Source of the DNA: Algoriphagus algorifonticola
GTDB lineage: Bacteria > Bacteroidota > Bacteroidia > Cytophagales > Cyclobacteriaceae
Assembly (NCBI RefSeq): GCF_007655305.1
Contig: NZ_VLOG01000029.1
Span: forward strand, 1 to 64,000
Reading direction: 5' to 3'
Length of the DNA stretch: 64,000 bases
Below are positions 17,556 to 27,453 of the stretch, piece after piece (position 1 is the first letter of the stretch; the number at the start of each line of letters is the position of its first letter). The notes beneath the pieces were generated by a model that did not search any database, was not told the DNA's origin, and worked only from the letters and a program-made list of their open reading frames with translations. Made by a program: the position numbers and the translations under genes.

Positions 17556-18701
17556 ATGAAATTCGGTACCAAAGCCATTCATTCCGGTGTGGAGCCTGAT
17601 CCCTCTACCGGTGCTATAATGACTCCTATTTATCAGACCTCTACCTATGTGCAGCGGTCTCCCGGCGATCATCAGGGATATGAATATTCTCGTACACATA
17701 ATCCTACACGATCAGCCCTTCAAAATAATTTAGCGGCCTTGGAAAATGGAAAACATGGAATTTGTTTTTCTTCCGGCTTAGGGGCAATAGATGCTGTAAT
17801 CAAGCTGTTTAATCCAGGGGATGAAATTATCAGTACCAGTGATTTGTATGGTGGTACTTACCGCTTGTTTACCAAGGTTTATGAAAAGTATGGGATCAAA
17901 TTTCACTTTGTGCCCATGACAAATGTTGATTTGGTCGCCGAAAAAATCAACGAGAATACCAAAATGATTTGGGCTGAGACTCCCACCAATCCCATGATGA
18001 ATATTGTGGATTTGAGAGCACTGTCTAAGTTGGCCAAAGGGAATAATTTGTTATTGGGTGTGGATAATACTTTCGCTTCCCCGTTTTTACAAAACCCACT
18101 GGACTTGGGAGCTGATATCGTAATGCATTCCGTTACCAAATATTTGGGAGGTCATTCTGATGTAGTGATGGGAGCCTTGGTTGTGAACGAGGATGAACTA
18201 GCTCAGAGATTAATTTTTATCCAAAATGCTTGTGGTGCCGTTCCTGGCCCTCAAGATTGTTTTTTGGTATTGAGAGGAATCAAAACTTTGCATATCAGAA
18301 TGGAGCGACATTCTCAGAATGGAAAAACTATCGCAGCTTATTTAAAAAATCATCCGAAAGTAGAAAAAGTATATTGGCCTGGATTTGAAGATCATCCCAA
18401 TCATGATATTGCAAAAAGTCAAATGAGAGATTTTGGGGGTATGATTTCATTTTCACTTAAAGGCAATAAACTGGAAGACGCTAGAAAAGTGATGGAAAGC
18501 TTCAAGCTTTTTTCTCTTGCAGAATCACTAGGAGGAGTAGAGTCTCTATGTGGGCATCCTGCAACCATGACCCATGCCAGCATTCCTAAAGAGGAAAGAG
18601 AAAAAGTAGGATTGGTGGATTCTTTAATTCGTTTAAGTGTGGGAATTGAAGATGCTGAAGACCTGAAAAATGACTTGGCCTTTGCCTTGTCAAGGATCTG
18701 A
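17556..18701 (+). CDS. Cystathionine gamma-synthase/lyase family PLP enzyme
   Basis: A 381-residue fold-type I PLP enzyme of the trans-sulfuration family. Lys195 in 'HSVTKYLGGHSD' should form the internal aldimine, and Asp170 ('GVDNTF') should bind the pyridine nitrogen. 'YEYSRTHNPT' and 'SSGLGAI' are family hallmarks. The length matches cystathionine gamma-synthase and gamma-lyase, which cannot be told apart confidently here. The role is cysteine/methionine interconversion in the cytoplasm. ahcY in the same window is metabolically related but distant. Its leader is made of repeat copy B. Confidence 0.88.
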   Translation: MKFGTKAIHSGVEPDPSTGAIMTPIYQTSTYVQRSPGDHQGYEYSRTHNPTRSALQNNLAALENGKHGICFSSGLGAIDAVIKLFNPGDEIISTSDLYGGTYRLFTKVYEKYGIKFHFVPMTNVDLVAEKINENTKMIWAETPTNPMMNIVDLRALSKLAKGNNLLLGVDNTFASPFLQNPLDLGADIVMHSVTKYLGGHSDVVMGALVVNEDELAQRLIFIQNACGAVPGPQDCFLVLRGIKTLHIRMERHSQNGKTIAAYLKNHPKVEKVYWPGFEDHPNHDIAKSQMRDFGGMISFSLKGNKLEDARKVMESFKLFSLAESLGGVESLCGHPATMTHASIPKEEREKVGLVDSLIRLSVGIEDAEDLKNDLAFALSRI

Positions 18702-19535
18702 TTAAGCCAAAATTTTCTGAAATAAACTTTGAGCCTGCTTTTCAACTTTGGAAGTCAGGCTCTTTTTTTCTGTATGAAGGTCTTTCACCCATGCAACATA
18801 TTTTTTAGACACATCTTCTTTATCTGAGAGAAAATGAGTTAGGGATTGTAACTCCAAGTGATTGGCATACCAGGGTTTGAGATTTTCCTTCAATGCTTCC
18901 ATCTCTGCATGAATACTGTCAATAAATATGGAATTGAAGCCCAAATACAGTAATAGATTCTCCAGCATGATGATTTTTCTCAAGCCTTCAAAAAGATCTT
19001 TCAAGGCCTTGCTGTCCAGTCTTTGTCTTTGATTGATGTGGAAAAACTCCAACTCTTCCTCAATTAACTGATTGATAGCAGTATTGATGGTCAAAGGCTT
19101 GATTTGTTTACTGGCTTCCTGAGACTTTGCCAAAAACTCATCCCAGACTTTCAGGGAACTGCCAACTACCATATCAAAGGTTTCGGAATAAAGTCCCTTT
19201 TTGTGCTTGTCAACAAATGTAGAATAAGAATTATAGGTCAGATCCTGATTCAATTCTCTTTGCCTTAATCCTTTTTCAACCAGCTTTAAATGATTGATTT
19301 TTCTCAGGTTCTTTTGAAGCTTGCTGAAGGGTGCGAAAAAATCGAACTGCAAGCTTTGCTTTTCAAAATGGATTTTTGCCAAAAGGTCTCCATACACTTC
19401 CAGAAAACTCAATTTTCCGTAAAGTTCTATGGCTTTCTTGGACTTAATTTGTTTTCCAAGCGTCAGAAATAGCTCCTTAGCCTCGGCATGTTGCTGCTCA
19501 AAAGCCTGGAAAATAGGAGAGATTTTCACCTGCAT
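18702..19535 (-). CDS. Helical protein of unknown function
   Basis: About 277 residues from the ATG at 19535; a TTG directly before it is a less likely start. The protein is almost wholly alpha-helical and rich in Lys, Glu, Leu and Phe, with no signal peptide, membrane segment or metal motif. I do not recognise a family. Spaced charged residues in antiparallel-like helices recall polyphosphate-binding CHAD proteins only vaguely. It starts 3 bp after the Smr-protein stop, so it is the third gene of an operon with the photolyase and Smr genes. Its last codons abut the stop of the opposing trans-sulfuration gene and contain that gene's terminator. Confidence 0.75.
   Translation of the reverse strand: MQVKISPIFQAFEQQHAEAKELFLTLGKQIKSKKAIELYGKLSFLEVYGDLLAKIHFEKQSLQFDFFAPFSKLQKNLRKINHLKLVEKGLRQRELNQDLTYNSYSTFVDKHKKGLYSETFDMVVGSSLKVWDEFLAKSQEASKQIKPLTINTAINQLIEEELEFFHINQRQRLDSKALKDLFEGLRKIIMLENLLLYLGFNSIFIDSIHAEMEALKENLKPWYANHLELQSLTHFLSDKEDVSKKYVAWVKDLHTEKKSLTSKVEKQAQSLFQKILA
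18731..18770 (+). terminator. Intrinsic terminator for the trans-sulfuration gene, inside the opposing gene
   Basis: The stem GAGCCTG/CAGGCTC with an 18-nt loop is followed by seven T. It lies 30 bp after the plus-strand stop, within the C-terminal codons of the minus-strand 18702-19535 gene. Confidence 0.75.
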
Positions 19536-19538
19536 CAA

Positions 19539-20489
19539 TTAGGAAATTCTTACTAAAGTTGCCCCGTAACCCCACTGATCTTTCTGTGTGTCTTGAAAGT
19601 ACTTAATATTTCCCAATTGACTCAATCGCTTATGAATTTCTTTTCTCAAGACCCCATTTCCTATTCCATGAATAAAGGTGATTTCATCCATTCCGGATTG
19701 AATAGCTTGATCCAATTTCCTTTCGAATGTTTCTAGCTGAATCCGTAATTTCTCAGAATTACTCATGGATTGATGATCTTCCACCAGCTCTTCAATATGA
19801 AGGTCAATGCTTCTTGCAAGCTTCTTTACAGGCTTTTCCTCCGGCTTGGGATTAAGCTGCTCCAACTCGTAGTTCAAGGACCGAATATCCAATTCTTTGG
19901 TAGTCTGTTCCAAGTGGAACAAATAAGCAGATTTATTCAAAAAAGGAGCAGTGCTTAAATGCTTGAAAAATTGGGTCGGCTTGATTTTTAACTGCCTTTC
20001 AAAAGGAGCAATACCTTTTTCCAGCCTTTGTTGAATGGGAATAAAACGCAGCAAAAAAGCTGGCCATTCATCCATTTCTTTCAACAGTCTATCGTTAAAT
20101 TTTTTGGCAATCCCAGGTTTAACTTGTTCTGCCAAAAGAGTTCTCTGATTGTTGCCGAATACCTCAGACACATGAACCAAATAATCTTGCTTCGAGTCAT
20201 TGATCAGATATAAACTGAGGTTTTGATCATTGACGGGAACAAATGCTAAATAAATTCCCTGGTCTTTGGGAGCGGAAATAGCCTGAGGAATTTCCGAAAA
20301 ATCTTCCTGAACTTTACTCTCACCGAAATAGGATTTTTCTACTTCTGAGATTACGACCGCTTCAGATTTCATGGCGGGAATTACAAAACCATCCTCAATT
20401 TCTACCTCAATTCTGCCACTTGAGGATATTTTTCTGATTATCCCTTCTTCTTTGCCATGTAGTAATCTTACTCGGTCTCCGATATTCAT
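19539..20489 (-). CDS. DUF2027/Smr-domain protein
   Basis: A 316-residue cytoplasmic protein. The N-terminus (1-48, 'GDRVRLLHGKEEGIIRKI...GFVIPAM') is an SH3/KOW-like barrel. A middle DUF2027 domain covers about 75-190. The C-terminal Smr domain (about 226-316) carries DLH (229-231) and HGIGNGVLR (274-282), the signature of MutS2/Smr nucleases that nick nucleic acid or act in ribosome rescue. DUF2027 plus Smr is a Bacteroidota arrangement. It overlaps the photolyase gene by 4 bp (ATGA), so the two are co-translated. Pairing with photolyase hints at DNA maintenance, but an RNA role is equally possible. Confidence 0.88.
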   Translation of the reverse strand: MNIGDRVRLLHGKEEGIIRKISSSGRIEVEIEDGFVIPAMKSEAVVISEVEKSYFGESKVQEDFSEIPQAISAPKDQGIYLAFVPVNDQNLSLYLINDSKQDYLVHVSEVFGNNQRTLLAEQVKPGIAKKFNDRLLKEMDEWPAFLLRFIPIQQRLEKGIAPFERQLKIKPTQFFKHLSTAPFLNKSAYLFHLEQTTKELDIRSLNYELEQLNPKPEEKPVKKLARSIDLHIEELVEDHQSMSNSEKLRIQLETFERKLDQAIQSGMDEITFIHGIGNGVLRKEIHKRLSQLGNIKYFQDTQKDQWGYGATLVRIS

Positions 20490-21784
20490 TGATCCAGTGC
20501 TTTTTTATAAGTGTCCAGTGCTCTTTGTCGGGCAAATTTATGGTCTACAATCGGTTTTGGATACTTATCAGTTCCAAATTCCGGTACCCATTCTTTAATA
20601 TACTTCAAATCTTTATCAAACTTTTCAGTTTGCGACTCCGGATTGAATACCCTGAAATAAGGCTGTGCATCTGTTCCGGTTCCTGCAGCCCATTGCCAAC
20701 CTCCATTATTAGAAGCCAATTCATAATCCAATAATTTGGCAGCAAAGTAAGCCTCACCCCATCTCCAGTCAATCAACAAATGTTTGGTCAGGAAAGATGC
20801 CACAATCATTCGCACCCTATTATGCATGTAGCCCGTTTGATTCAGTTCCCTCATTCCGGCGTCGACTATGGGGTATCCTGTTTTTCCCTCACACCAGGCC
20901 TTAAATTCTTCTTCGTTATTTCTCCATGGAATTTGATCATAAGCGGGCTTGAATGCTTTATCAACCACCTGAGGATTATAGGCCAGAATAGTCATATAAA
21001 ACTCTCTCCAAATCAATTCATTGAGATAGGTATCATTCAGCTTGGCAGCTTCCAAGGCCAGCTTTCGAATAGAAATAGTCCCAAAACGAAGATGAATTCC
21101 CAGTCTACTGGTACCATCCTTTGCCGGAAAGTTTCGTGTTTTGTCGTATTCAGAAATCAAATCCTTATCTACTGTATTGGACGGGATTTTAATGTCAGTT
21201 TTTTCAAAACCAATATCTTCCAAACTCGGAAGTGAAAACGGTTTTGTTTCATCGAGATTTTTCCAGTGAAAATAGGAGAGAGGTTCTATTTTCTGTTTTT
21301 TGAATTCCTCCAGCCAAACTTTGCTGTAAGGAGTAAAGACTTTATAAAACTCTCCTGATCCATTTAAAACCTCCCCGGGCTCAAAGATCATTTGATCCTT
21401 GAATGTGTAAAATTCTATGTCTTTTTCCTTCAAAAATTTCTCCACCTCCTGATCCCGCTCCTTGGCATAAGGTTCATAATCTCGGTTGGTATACACAGAG
21501 GAAATCGAATATTCCTTGCAAAGTTCTTGGTAGACCTCTATAGGCTTCCCATGTTTTACCAGGATAGAACTTCCTTTATCCTTCAACTCTCCGTGAATTG
21601 AGGTGATTTGCTCATGGATAAACTGAACTCTGGCATCTTGTTTATCTTCCAGCTTGTCTAAAATATTGCTGTCAAAAATGAAAAGGGGCAATATATTTTC
21701 TTCCTGCTGCAAAGCATAATACAAGCCCGTATTGTCTTCGAGTCTCAGGTCTCTACGAAACCAGAAAATTGTGATTTTTTGCAT
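20486..21784 (-). CDS. phrB: Deoxyribodipyrimidine photolyase (CPD photolyase class)
   Basis: A 432-residue protein. The N-terminal Rossmann domain (1-130, 'ITIFWFRRDLRLEDNTGLYYAL') binds the antenna chromophore. The helical FAD domain holds 'WREFYMTILAYNP', 'TGYPIVDAGMRELNQTGYMHNR', 'IDWRWGEAYFAAKLLDYELASNNGGWQWAAGTGTDAQPYFRVFNP'-type elements, the class I photolyase/cryptochrome core. Asn rather than Asp in 'DYELASNNGGWQW' fits a DNA-repairing photolyase. It should reverse UV-induced cyclobutane dimers using blue light. It is the first gene of a three-gene minus-strand operon. Confidence 0.92.
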   Translation of the reverse strand: MQKITIFWFRRDLRLEDNTGLYYALQQEENILPLFIFDSNILDKLEDKQDARVQFIHEQITSIHGELKDKGSSILVKHGKPIEVYQELCKEYSISSVYTNRDYEPYAKERDQEVEKFLKEKDIEFYTFKDQMIFEPGEVLNGSGEFYKVFTPYSKVWLEEFKKQKIEPLSYFHWKNLDETKPFSLPSLEDIGFEKTDIKIPSNTVDKDLISEYDKTRNFPAKDGTSRLGIHLRFGTISIRKLALEAAKLNDTYLNELIWREFYMTILAYNPQVVDKAFKPAYDQIPWRNNEEEFKAWCEGKTGYPIVDAGMRELNQTGYMHNRVRMIVASFLTKHLLIDWRWGEAYFAAKLLDYELASNNGGWQWAAGTGTDAQPYFRVFNPESQTEKFDKDLKYIKEWVPEFGTDKYPKPIVDHKFARQRALDTYKKALDQ

Positions 21785-21825
21785 GGATGTACTTTTTTAG
21801 AAAAGTAAGTCTGAGGGGAAATTGT

Positions 21826-24800
21826 TTATTGATCCTCCTCTTCTTTTCTGAAATATTGCTTGACTTTTTCCTCTTTCAAAGAGTCGAGCCGCTTTTCAAT
21901 ATTGTCTAAATTGATAGGTTTCCAGTTTTCTTCCGAATCTTGATTGTATCTCAAATAGTTGTCAGAATCCTCGTATAAGGGATCTGCTTTCTGCTTTTTT
22001 CGGGTGATTTTTTGAAATAATTCAGAGAAAGAGTTGAAGGAAACGTTTTGGGAAATTGAAACCCCATAAGTATTTACATTTCTCGAAAGGGACAGTGACG
22101 TAAAGGTGTTGAAATTATTCCGGTTGAAAACCCTGATTCTATAAACTCCATCATCAGTTAATAAATATTCCGCCTGCCAGTCTCCAATAATGGACGCAGC
22201 ATCTGCGTTTCCTGTATTGTCCGTAAATCCGCCGTCTCGAGATACCCGAAGTCTTCCGTCGAGGAAAGTATAAGCAACGCTCAATTGGAAAGTTTCTAGC
22301 GCATTTTGATCCAAGGAAGCCAAATCAAAATTGACTTCCAGGTTTTTGTCTACTTGACCCAAGAATGAGTTTAGCTGGGAGGAAAGTAATTGTCCCAAAC
22401 TGTTGGAGAATGAATTAACCCCTGCGAACTGGCCTTCTGGAGAGAAAGAACGGGTCATAATAACAGAGAAAACCTGACGGTTCATCTCCTGCTCATCGTT
22501 GTTGATCCTTGACTGAAATGATGAAATTGCTGTTTGTACATCTCCTGTGTTAGGGAACTGGGAGAAGTCAAATCCAAAATTGATATCCGGTGAAAGAAGC
22601 TCTCCATTTAGGTTCATGATTACTTCTACCGGAAATCTTCTATTACTTGTGCTTTGCTGATCCTGAAGGGAGTTTCTGGTTAAAAGAGGAGCGATAGATA
22701 CAGTCTCCGTATATTTTGCTTTAAGGTTCATGACGCCTTCATATGGATCTCCATACCAAGTGATTCTTCCGCCCGGTTCTACGGTAAACTCCTTTTTCAA
22801 AACATTGTAAAGGGAGAAATTATAGGTCGCTTCGGTGATTTCATAACTTCCACTCAAAGAGAAATTTCCCTGTGTATCAATATTCATGGTTAAAAGTCCT
22901 CTTCCTCTACCGGAGATTTTTTCTTCTGTCCTTGGGTCAATGATGATTTCGGTGTAAGCATCAGGAGTTACATCCAGCACAAAATTCATTCGGACATTTT
23001 CTATATTCAGTCTATTAATGTCATCGGATAAACCCTGCATTCTTACAGTATCCCGAATATTGATAATGTGGATATACTCTTCACTCACTTGCTCATTGCT
23101 ACTGGTCAGAGGAATGAAAATTCGTGTATTGGGTTGACTGGTCGCTCTCGCATTGATATCCAGATTGGAAGTTGAACCCAGAATGTCTATGGTACCGCTC
23201 ACATAGGCTGTTCCGTAAAACACCTCATTATCTCTTGAAGTAGTATTCAATACTTGGAAATTATTGAGTCTGGCATTGATGTCCAGCGTGATATTATTGA
23301 GGCTTTGGTATTTAAGACCTCCGTTTAAGTTGGCAGTGTTGCCATTTACATCCCTTGCTACCAAACGGTCAAAACTCACTTCTCCCGGTTCGAAAATGAT
23401 GCTTCCATCCAGTTGATAAAAGGCGTTGAGATAATTTACACGTAGTTTGCCCTGATTAATTCTTCCCTGCCCCAATAGCCTAGGTTTGGTGACGTTTCCG
23501 GTTAATTGGATATCTCCTGAAACTGTTCCACCCATATTGGATAAGTAATTGGATAAGAAGGGTTCGAAAATCGCCAATTCGGCATTTCGTAATTCCCCAG
23601 CCAAATCAAACTCTTGAGAGTCCAGATCAACTGTACCGCTCATTTGAATAGCCTTTTTCTTACTTAAAAAATTTTCTAAAGTCAGATTGAGAATATTTTG
23701 CTGCAAATCTGCACTGGCCACAAAGTCACCTACAATGATTTCATTGATGCTTAAAGAATCAATTTCAATTTGGGCTTTTAAAGTTCTATCAAATTCCTCA
23801 CTCGCAGAGATAGTAACCGATCCATTGATGGCTCCTTCGTAAGCTTGGGGAGTTAAGGTGTTGAGGATATTGGCATTTACATTTGAGATAGTTAGATAAA
23901 ATTCATCTTCAGGATTTGAGCTGAATATACCTTCCAAGTCTATTTCTTGATTTCCAGACTGTATCCTTACATTATCAAAAGCGATTTTTTCTGATTCAAT
24001 CCTGATCTCATTATTTGGGTCAAATTTCCATTCACTATCCAGCACTATAAGTTGAGACGGTTCAAAATTGATACTAGTCTGGGTAGGAGTAAATTGAGCC
24101 AGGGCTTTGATTCTAGCCTTGCTTCGGGTTGAGTCCTGATCCAAAGCAAAGTCCAAATTCAAAGCTTCATTACTCCAAATCGCCTCGAATCCAAAATTGC
24201 TGAAATCTAAGGACTGCCCAATTTTTTGGGATTTGGAGAAAACGTAGAAGGAAGCCAATACATCTTCACTATTGATAAGTTTGGATGTATTGAAGTCAAT
24301 ATTGACATTTCTGGCTATATTATTTTTGTATTGAATCGTGTCAATACTGGTAAAAAAGTTGAAAATCGTGTTCTCCGGTGTTTGATAAAACGCTCCTTCA
24401 ATCAGCGTATTTTTGGAGATTCTGTATTCCGGTTGAAAGAGTTTTAAAAGCGGATTAATATCGATTAAACGAATATTCAAATCCAGTTTGTACTCCTTAT
24501 TGAAGTATTCTTCAATATCGGCAACGGGAGGTTTTTGCTTGAAAAGGATAGCTAGATATTGATTGAATAATACTGGTAAATCCTTCGCCATTTGCTCTAG
24601 TTCAAATCTTCCAGAAGCACCAGCCACAATGTAATCTGAGTTGAGAGACATAGTTCGCGTACCTCCCGCAAATAAGGATTGAAAGAAAAAGTCGCCTAAT
24701 TCCAGAGATCTGCCGTCATAGCCTATGGCTATATCTTTGAAGCGCATGATTCCAGTTAGTACATCAATATTGATCCCTCTGGTATCAATTTCAAAATCTC

Positions 24801-26439
24801 CAGATAAGGAAGTTGCCACATCTGTCAGACGCATTTGGTCTAAATTCGCGGTGTCCAGCTGCATTCGGATGTTGATAGCCTCAGAGGTATCTCTCAGATT
24901 GATGGTTCCTGAAGCTTTCAGTTTCAAATTTGGATCGGATATGGATAAGTTTCCCTCAAAAAGGTCCAATCCATAATTCGCATCCGTTCGAATATTGGAG
25001 TAGGTGTATCCATTAATTCCCAATTTTGAAATCACCGCATCCAAGCCGATCAGGATATCCTCTTTGCTTTTACCCTTTAGATTGACATTCCCCTCTAAGC
25101 TGATTTTTTGGAGCAATTCCGGATTTTCAGCCAAGACACCCAGATCTAGATTTTTGATGGAAACTTTTGAGACGATCGAGTTTACGCCGTCTTTTTGATC
25201 AAAATTGACACGTCCGTTTAATTCCCCTATGCCAGTACGGAACTGTCCATTCGTTGTGAATCTGCTTGGTAAACCTGCAAAATCGGCACTAAGTCGGATC
25301 GTTTTAAATTTACGAATCTCTTTTTCAATTTCAGGGCTTAAATAGGGGCCTAAATCACTGGCTTCGATAGTGGAGTTTTGTAGAGAAAGATTGATGTAGG
25401 TTTCCTCAAAATTGGGAAGGCCGTCCAATCGGAAGGATCCAAATATTTCCGTTTTCTTTCCCAATCTTAGGAGGAATTCCTCGGATCTTATATCTGAAAC
25501 AGGTCCTTGTACCTCTCCTGTTAGGATGATGGCATCCTCAATGTCTGGAAGTGTAGGTGCAAAAAAACGTAAATCCTCCAGACTGAGTACTGTTTCCTTC
25601 ATTCTGGTGATGACGACTACCTTATTGATGAAATCCGAGAAAGCACTTGGACTAGCATATTCGAATCTTAAAAAATCCTTGATATGACTTTGGTTGGTAA
25701 TCAGATTTAATTTATCAAACTCAAGAAATTCGGAAGAGTATGTGAGCTGAGTTTGCAATTCTTTGATCGTCAATCCTGAGCCTTGCTCTACACCTGTCAG
25801 AAGACCTATATCAACTCCAATTTCATCTCCATCTACGTAAAAATCAGAGGCACTGATGGCTATATCAGCGAAGCGCATGTGGTTATAGTCCAGCCCTTTT
25901 TCTATGACTGGTAAGTTGTAATTGACCAATGAAAACCGGGAGTTCCTTAGGTCAATCTGGCCAATTCCAAATTTGGCAGATCCTCCGCTTTTACCTGAAC
26001 CGAAGAGTTCATTTAATTCTTTGATCCATGAATTGATATTCATAGATGAGTCTCCCTCATGAGTGAAAAATTGTACTGTAGCTCTTTCCAATCTTACCTC
26101 ATCCAAAGAGGGATTGTTTGGAGGAAGCAAGGACTGCAGTTGAAAATCAATAAATGCGCGATTTGCAGACAGCATAATGCTGTCTCGGTGGTCTTTTACT
26201 TCCAAACCGGAGATTTCCAAGGCGTCCCACCAATTCAGGTCAATCCTATCAATATTGGTGGTGAACTGGGAATTTTTATTGAGATATCCTGTTAATTTAT
26301 CTACAGCCCAATTTTGAAACTTGGGGGTTTGGAGAAGCAAAGCCAGTGCTATTACACTGATCACCAGCATTAAGATTACCCAAAGGAGTATTCGAAAGGC
26401 TTTGTATAAAAAATCCGTAACTTTCGCGTTCTTTTCCAA
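21826..26439 (-). CDS. tamB: TamB-family translocation and assembly module protein
   Basis: A 1537-residue protein with one N-terminal transmembrane helix (about 15-37), an AsmA-like start ('FQNWAVDKLTGYLNK') and a very long beta-groove region of repeating short strands. A C-terminal TamB/DUF490 domain lies at about 1130-1470 (near 'GRGRGLLTMNIDTQGNFSLSGSYEI' and 'YGDPYEGVMNLKAKY'). TamB-like proteins bridge the inner and outer membranes and move lipids or help barrel assembly. The start is TTG at 26439. No ATG lies upstream in frame, and the next ATG would cut the membrane helix. It is divergent from tsaD and shares one base with its ATG. Confidence 0.9.
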   Translation of the reverse strand: MEKNAKVTDFLYKAFRILLWVILMLVISVIALALLLQTPKFQNWAVDKLTGYLNKNSQFTTNIDRIDLNWWDALEISGLEVKDHRDSIMLSANRAFIDFQLQSLLPPNNPSLDEVRLERATVQFFTHEGDSSMNINSWIKELNELFGSGKSGGSAKFGIGQIDLRNSRFSLVNYNLPVIEKGLDYNHMRFADIAISASDFYVDGDEIGVDIGLLTGVEQGSGLTIKELQTQLTYSSEFLEFDKLNLITNQSHIKDFLRFEYASPSAFSDFINKVVVITRMKETVLSLEDLRFFAPTLPDIEDAIILTGEVQGPVSDIRSEEFLLRLGKKTEIFGSFRLDGLPNFEETYINLSLQNSTIEASDLGPYLSPEIEKEIRKFKTIRLSADFAGLPSRFTTNGQFRTGIGELNGRVNFDQKDGVNSIVSKVSIKNLDLGVLAENPELLQKISLEGNVNLKGKSKEDILIGLDAVISKLGINGYTYSNIRTDANYGLDLFEGNLSISDPNLKLKASGTINLRDTSEAINIRMQLDTANLDQMRLTDVATSLSGDFEIDTRGINIDVLTGIMRFKDIAIGYDGRSLELGDFFFQSLFAGGTRTMSLNSDYIVAGASGRFELEQMAKDLPVLFNQYLAILFKQKPPVADIEEYFNKEYKLDLNIRLIDINPLLKLFQPEYRISKNTLIEGAFYQTPENTIFNFFTSIDTIQYKNNIARNVNIDFNTSKLINSEDVLASFYVFSKSQKIGQSLDFSNFGFEAIWSNEALNLDFALDQDSTRSKARIKALAQFTPTQTSINFEPSQLIVLDSEWKFDPNNEIRIESEKIAFDNVRIQSGNQEIDLEGIFSSNPEDEFYLTISNVNANILNTLTPQAYEGAINGSVTISASEEFDRTLKAQIEIDSLSINEIIVGDFVASADLQQNILNLTLENFLSKKKAIQMSGTVDLDSQEFDLAGELRNAELAIFEPFLSNYLSNMGGTVSGDIQLTGNVTKPRLLGQGRINQGKLRVNYLNAFYQLDGSIIFEPGEVSFDRLVARDVNGNTANLNGGLKYQSLNNITLDINARLNNFQVLNTTSRDNEVFYGTAYVSGTIDILGSTSNLDINARATSQPNTRIFIPLTSSNEQVSEEYIHIINIRDTVRMQGLSDDINRLNIENVRMNFVLDVTPDAYTEIIIDPRTEEKISGRGRGLLTMNIDTQGNFSLSGSYEITEATYNFSLYNVLKKEFTVEPGGRITWYGDPYEGVMNLKAKYTETVSIAPLLTRNSLQDQQSTSNRRFPVEVIMNLNGELLSPDINFGFDFSQFPNTGDVQTAISSFQSRINNDEQEMNRQVFSVIMTRSFSPEGQFAGVNSFSNSLGQLLSSQLNSFLGQVDKNLEVNFDLASLDQNALETFQLSVAYTFLDGRLRVSRDGGFTDNTGNADAASIIGDWQAEYLLTDDGVYRIRVFNRNNFNTFTSLSLSRNVNTYGVSISQNVSFNSFSELFQKITRKKQKADPLYEDSDNYLRYNQDSEENWKPINLDNIEKRLDSLKEEKVKQYFRKEEEDQ

Positions 26440-27452
26440 TGGATACCAACGATATTTCTATTCTAGCAATTGAGTCCTCGTGTGACGAGACTTCTGCCTC
26501 TATAATCTTAAATGGCAAAGTACTTAATAATATTGTGGCCACACAATCAGTCCACGAAAAATATGGGGGTGTTGTTCCCGAGTTAGCCTCTAGAGCGCAT
26601 CAGGAGAATATTATTCCTGTGGTGCACGAGGCTTTGGAGTCTTCCGGGATCAATAAGAAAGATCTCAGTGCAATTGCCTTTACCAGAGGACCGGGTCTCA
26701 TGGGAGCCTTGCTCGTGGGAGTAAGTTTCGCCAAATCCATGGCTTATGCTTTGAAGATTCCGCTGATTGAGATCAACCACATGCAGGCTCACGTATTGGC
26801 TCATTTCATTGAGGACCCTAAGCCTAATTTCCCATTTATTTGTCTGACAGTCAGTGGAGGGCACACGCAGTTGGTCTTAGTCAATAATTACCTGGATATG
26901 CAGGTCATTGGAGAGACAAGGGATGATGCAGTAGGGGAGGCATTTGACAAAACAGCCAAATTGCTAGGTTTACCTTATCCGGGTGGGCCTTTGATCGATA
27001 AACATGCTCAGTCAGGAAATCCAAAAGCTTTTGAGTTTCCCATCACTCGCATGCCTGAATTGGATTATTCTTTTAGTGGAATCAAAACTGCGGTTTTATA
27101 TTTCTTGAGAGATCAACTGCAGCAGAATCCTGCCTTCATTGAGGAAAATCTGAATGACCTATGCGCCAGTATACAGCATAGTCTTATTGAAATGTTGCTG
27201 ATCAAATTGAAGGCAGCCGTCAAACAATATGGCGTGAAGGATGTAGCTATAGCAGGGGGAGTCTCAGCTAATTCAGGTTTGAGAAATGCTCTGACTGATT
27301 TGGCCACAAAAAGAGGCTGGAATATTTTTATTCCGAAATTTGAATATTGTACGGATAATGCAGCCATGATTGCCATGGCAGCCCATTTCAAATACTTAAA
27401 AGGAGATTTTTCATCCATGGATGTCACTCCTTTAGCAAAAATGAAAATCTAA
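26439..27452 (+). CDS. tsaD: tRNA N6-adenosine threonylcarbamoyltransferase TsaD
   Basis: A 337-residue Kae1/Qri7-family ASKHA-fold protein. '[16 protein letters not shown]' is the N-terminal phosphate loop. '[10 protein letters not shown]' supplies the metal-binding histidines, and '[12 protein letters not shown]', '[23 protein letters not shown]' and '[11 protein letters not shown]' are family signatures. With TsaB/C/E it makes t6A37 in ANN-decoding tRNAs and is essential in most bacteria. It leads a plus-strand run with smpB 1 bp downstream. Its promoter must lie inside the 5' part of tamB. Confidence 0.96.
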   Translation: MDTNDISILAIESSCDETSASIILNGKVLNNIVATQSVHEKYGGVVPELASRAHQENIIPVVHEALESSGINKKDLSAIAFTRGPGLMGALLVGVSFAKSMAYALKIPLIEINHMQAHVLAHFIEDPKPNFPFICLTVSGGHTQLVLVNNYLDMQVIGETRDDAVGEAFDKTAKLLGLPYPGGPLIDKHAQSGNPKAFEFPITRMPELDYSFSGIKTAVLYFLRDQLQQNPAFIEENLNDLCASIQHSLIEMLLIKLKAAVKQYGVKDVAIAGGVSANSGLRNALTDLATKRGWNIFIPKFEYCTDNAAMIAMAAHFKYLKGDFSSMDVTPLAKMKI

Positions 27453-27453
27453 T

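Noticed and set aside
20780..21235. 151-residue frame antisense to the photolyase
   Set aside because: The opposite strand encodes the conserved FAD domain, and this frame has no start signal or domain.
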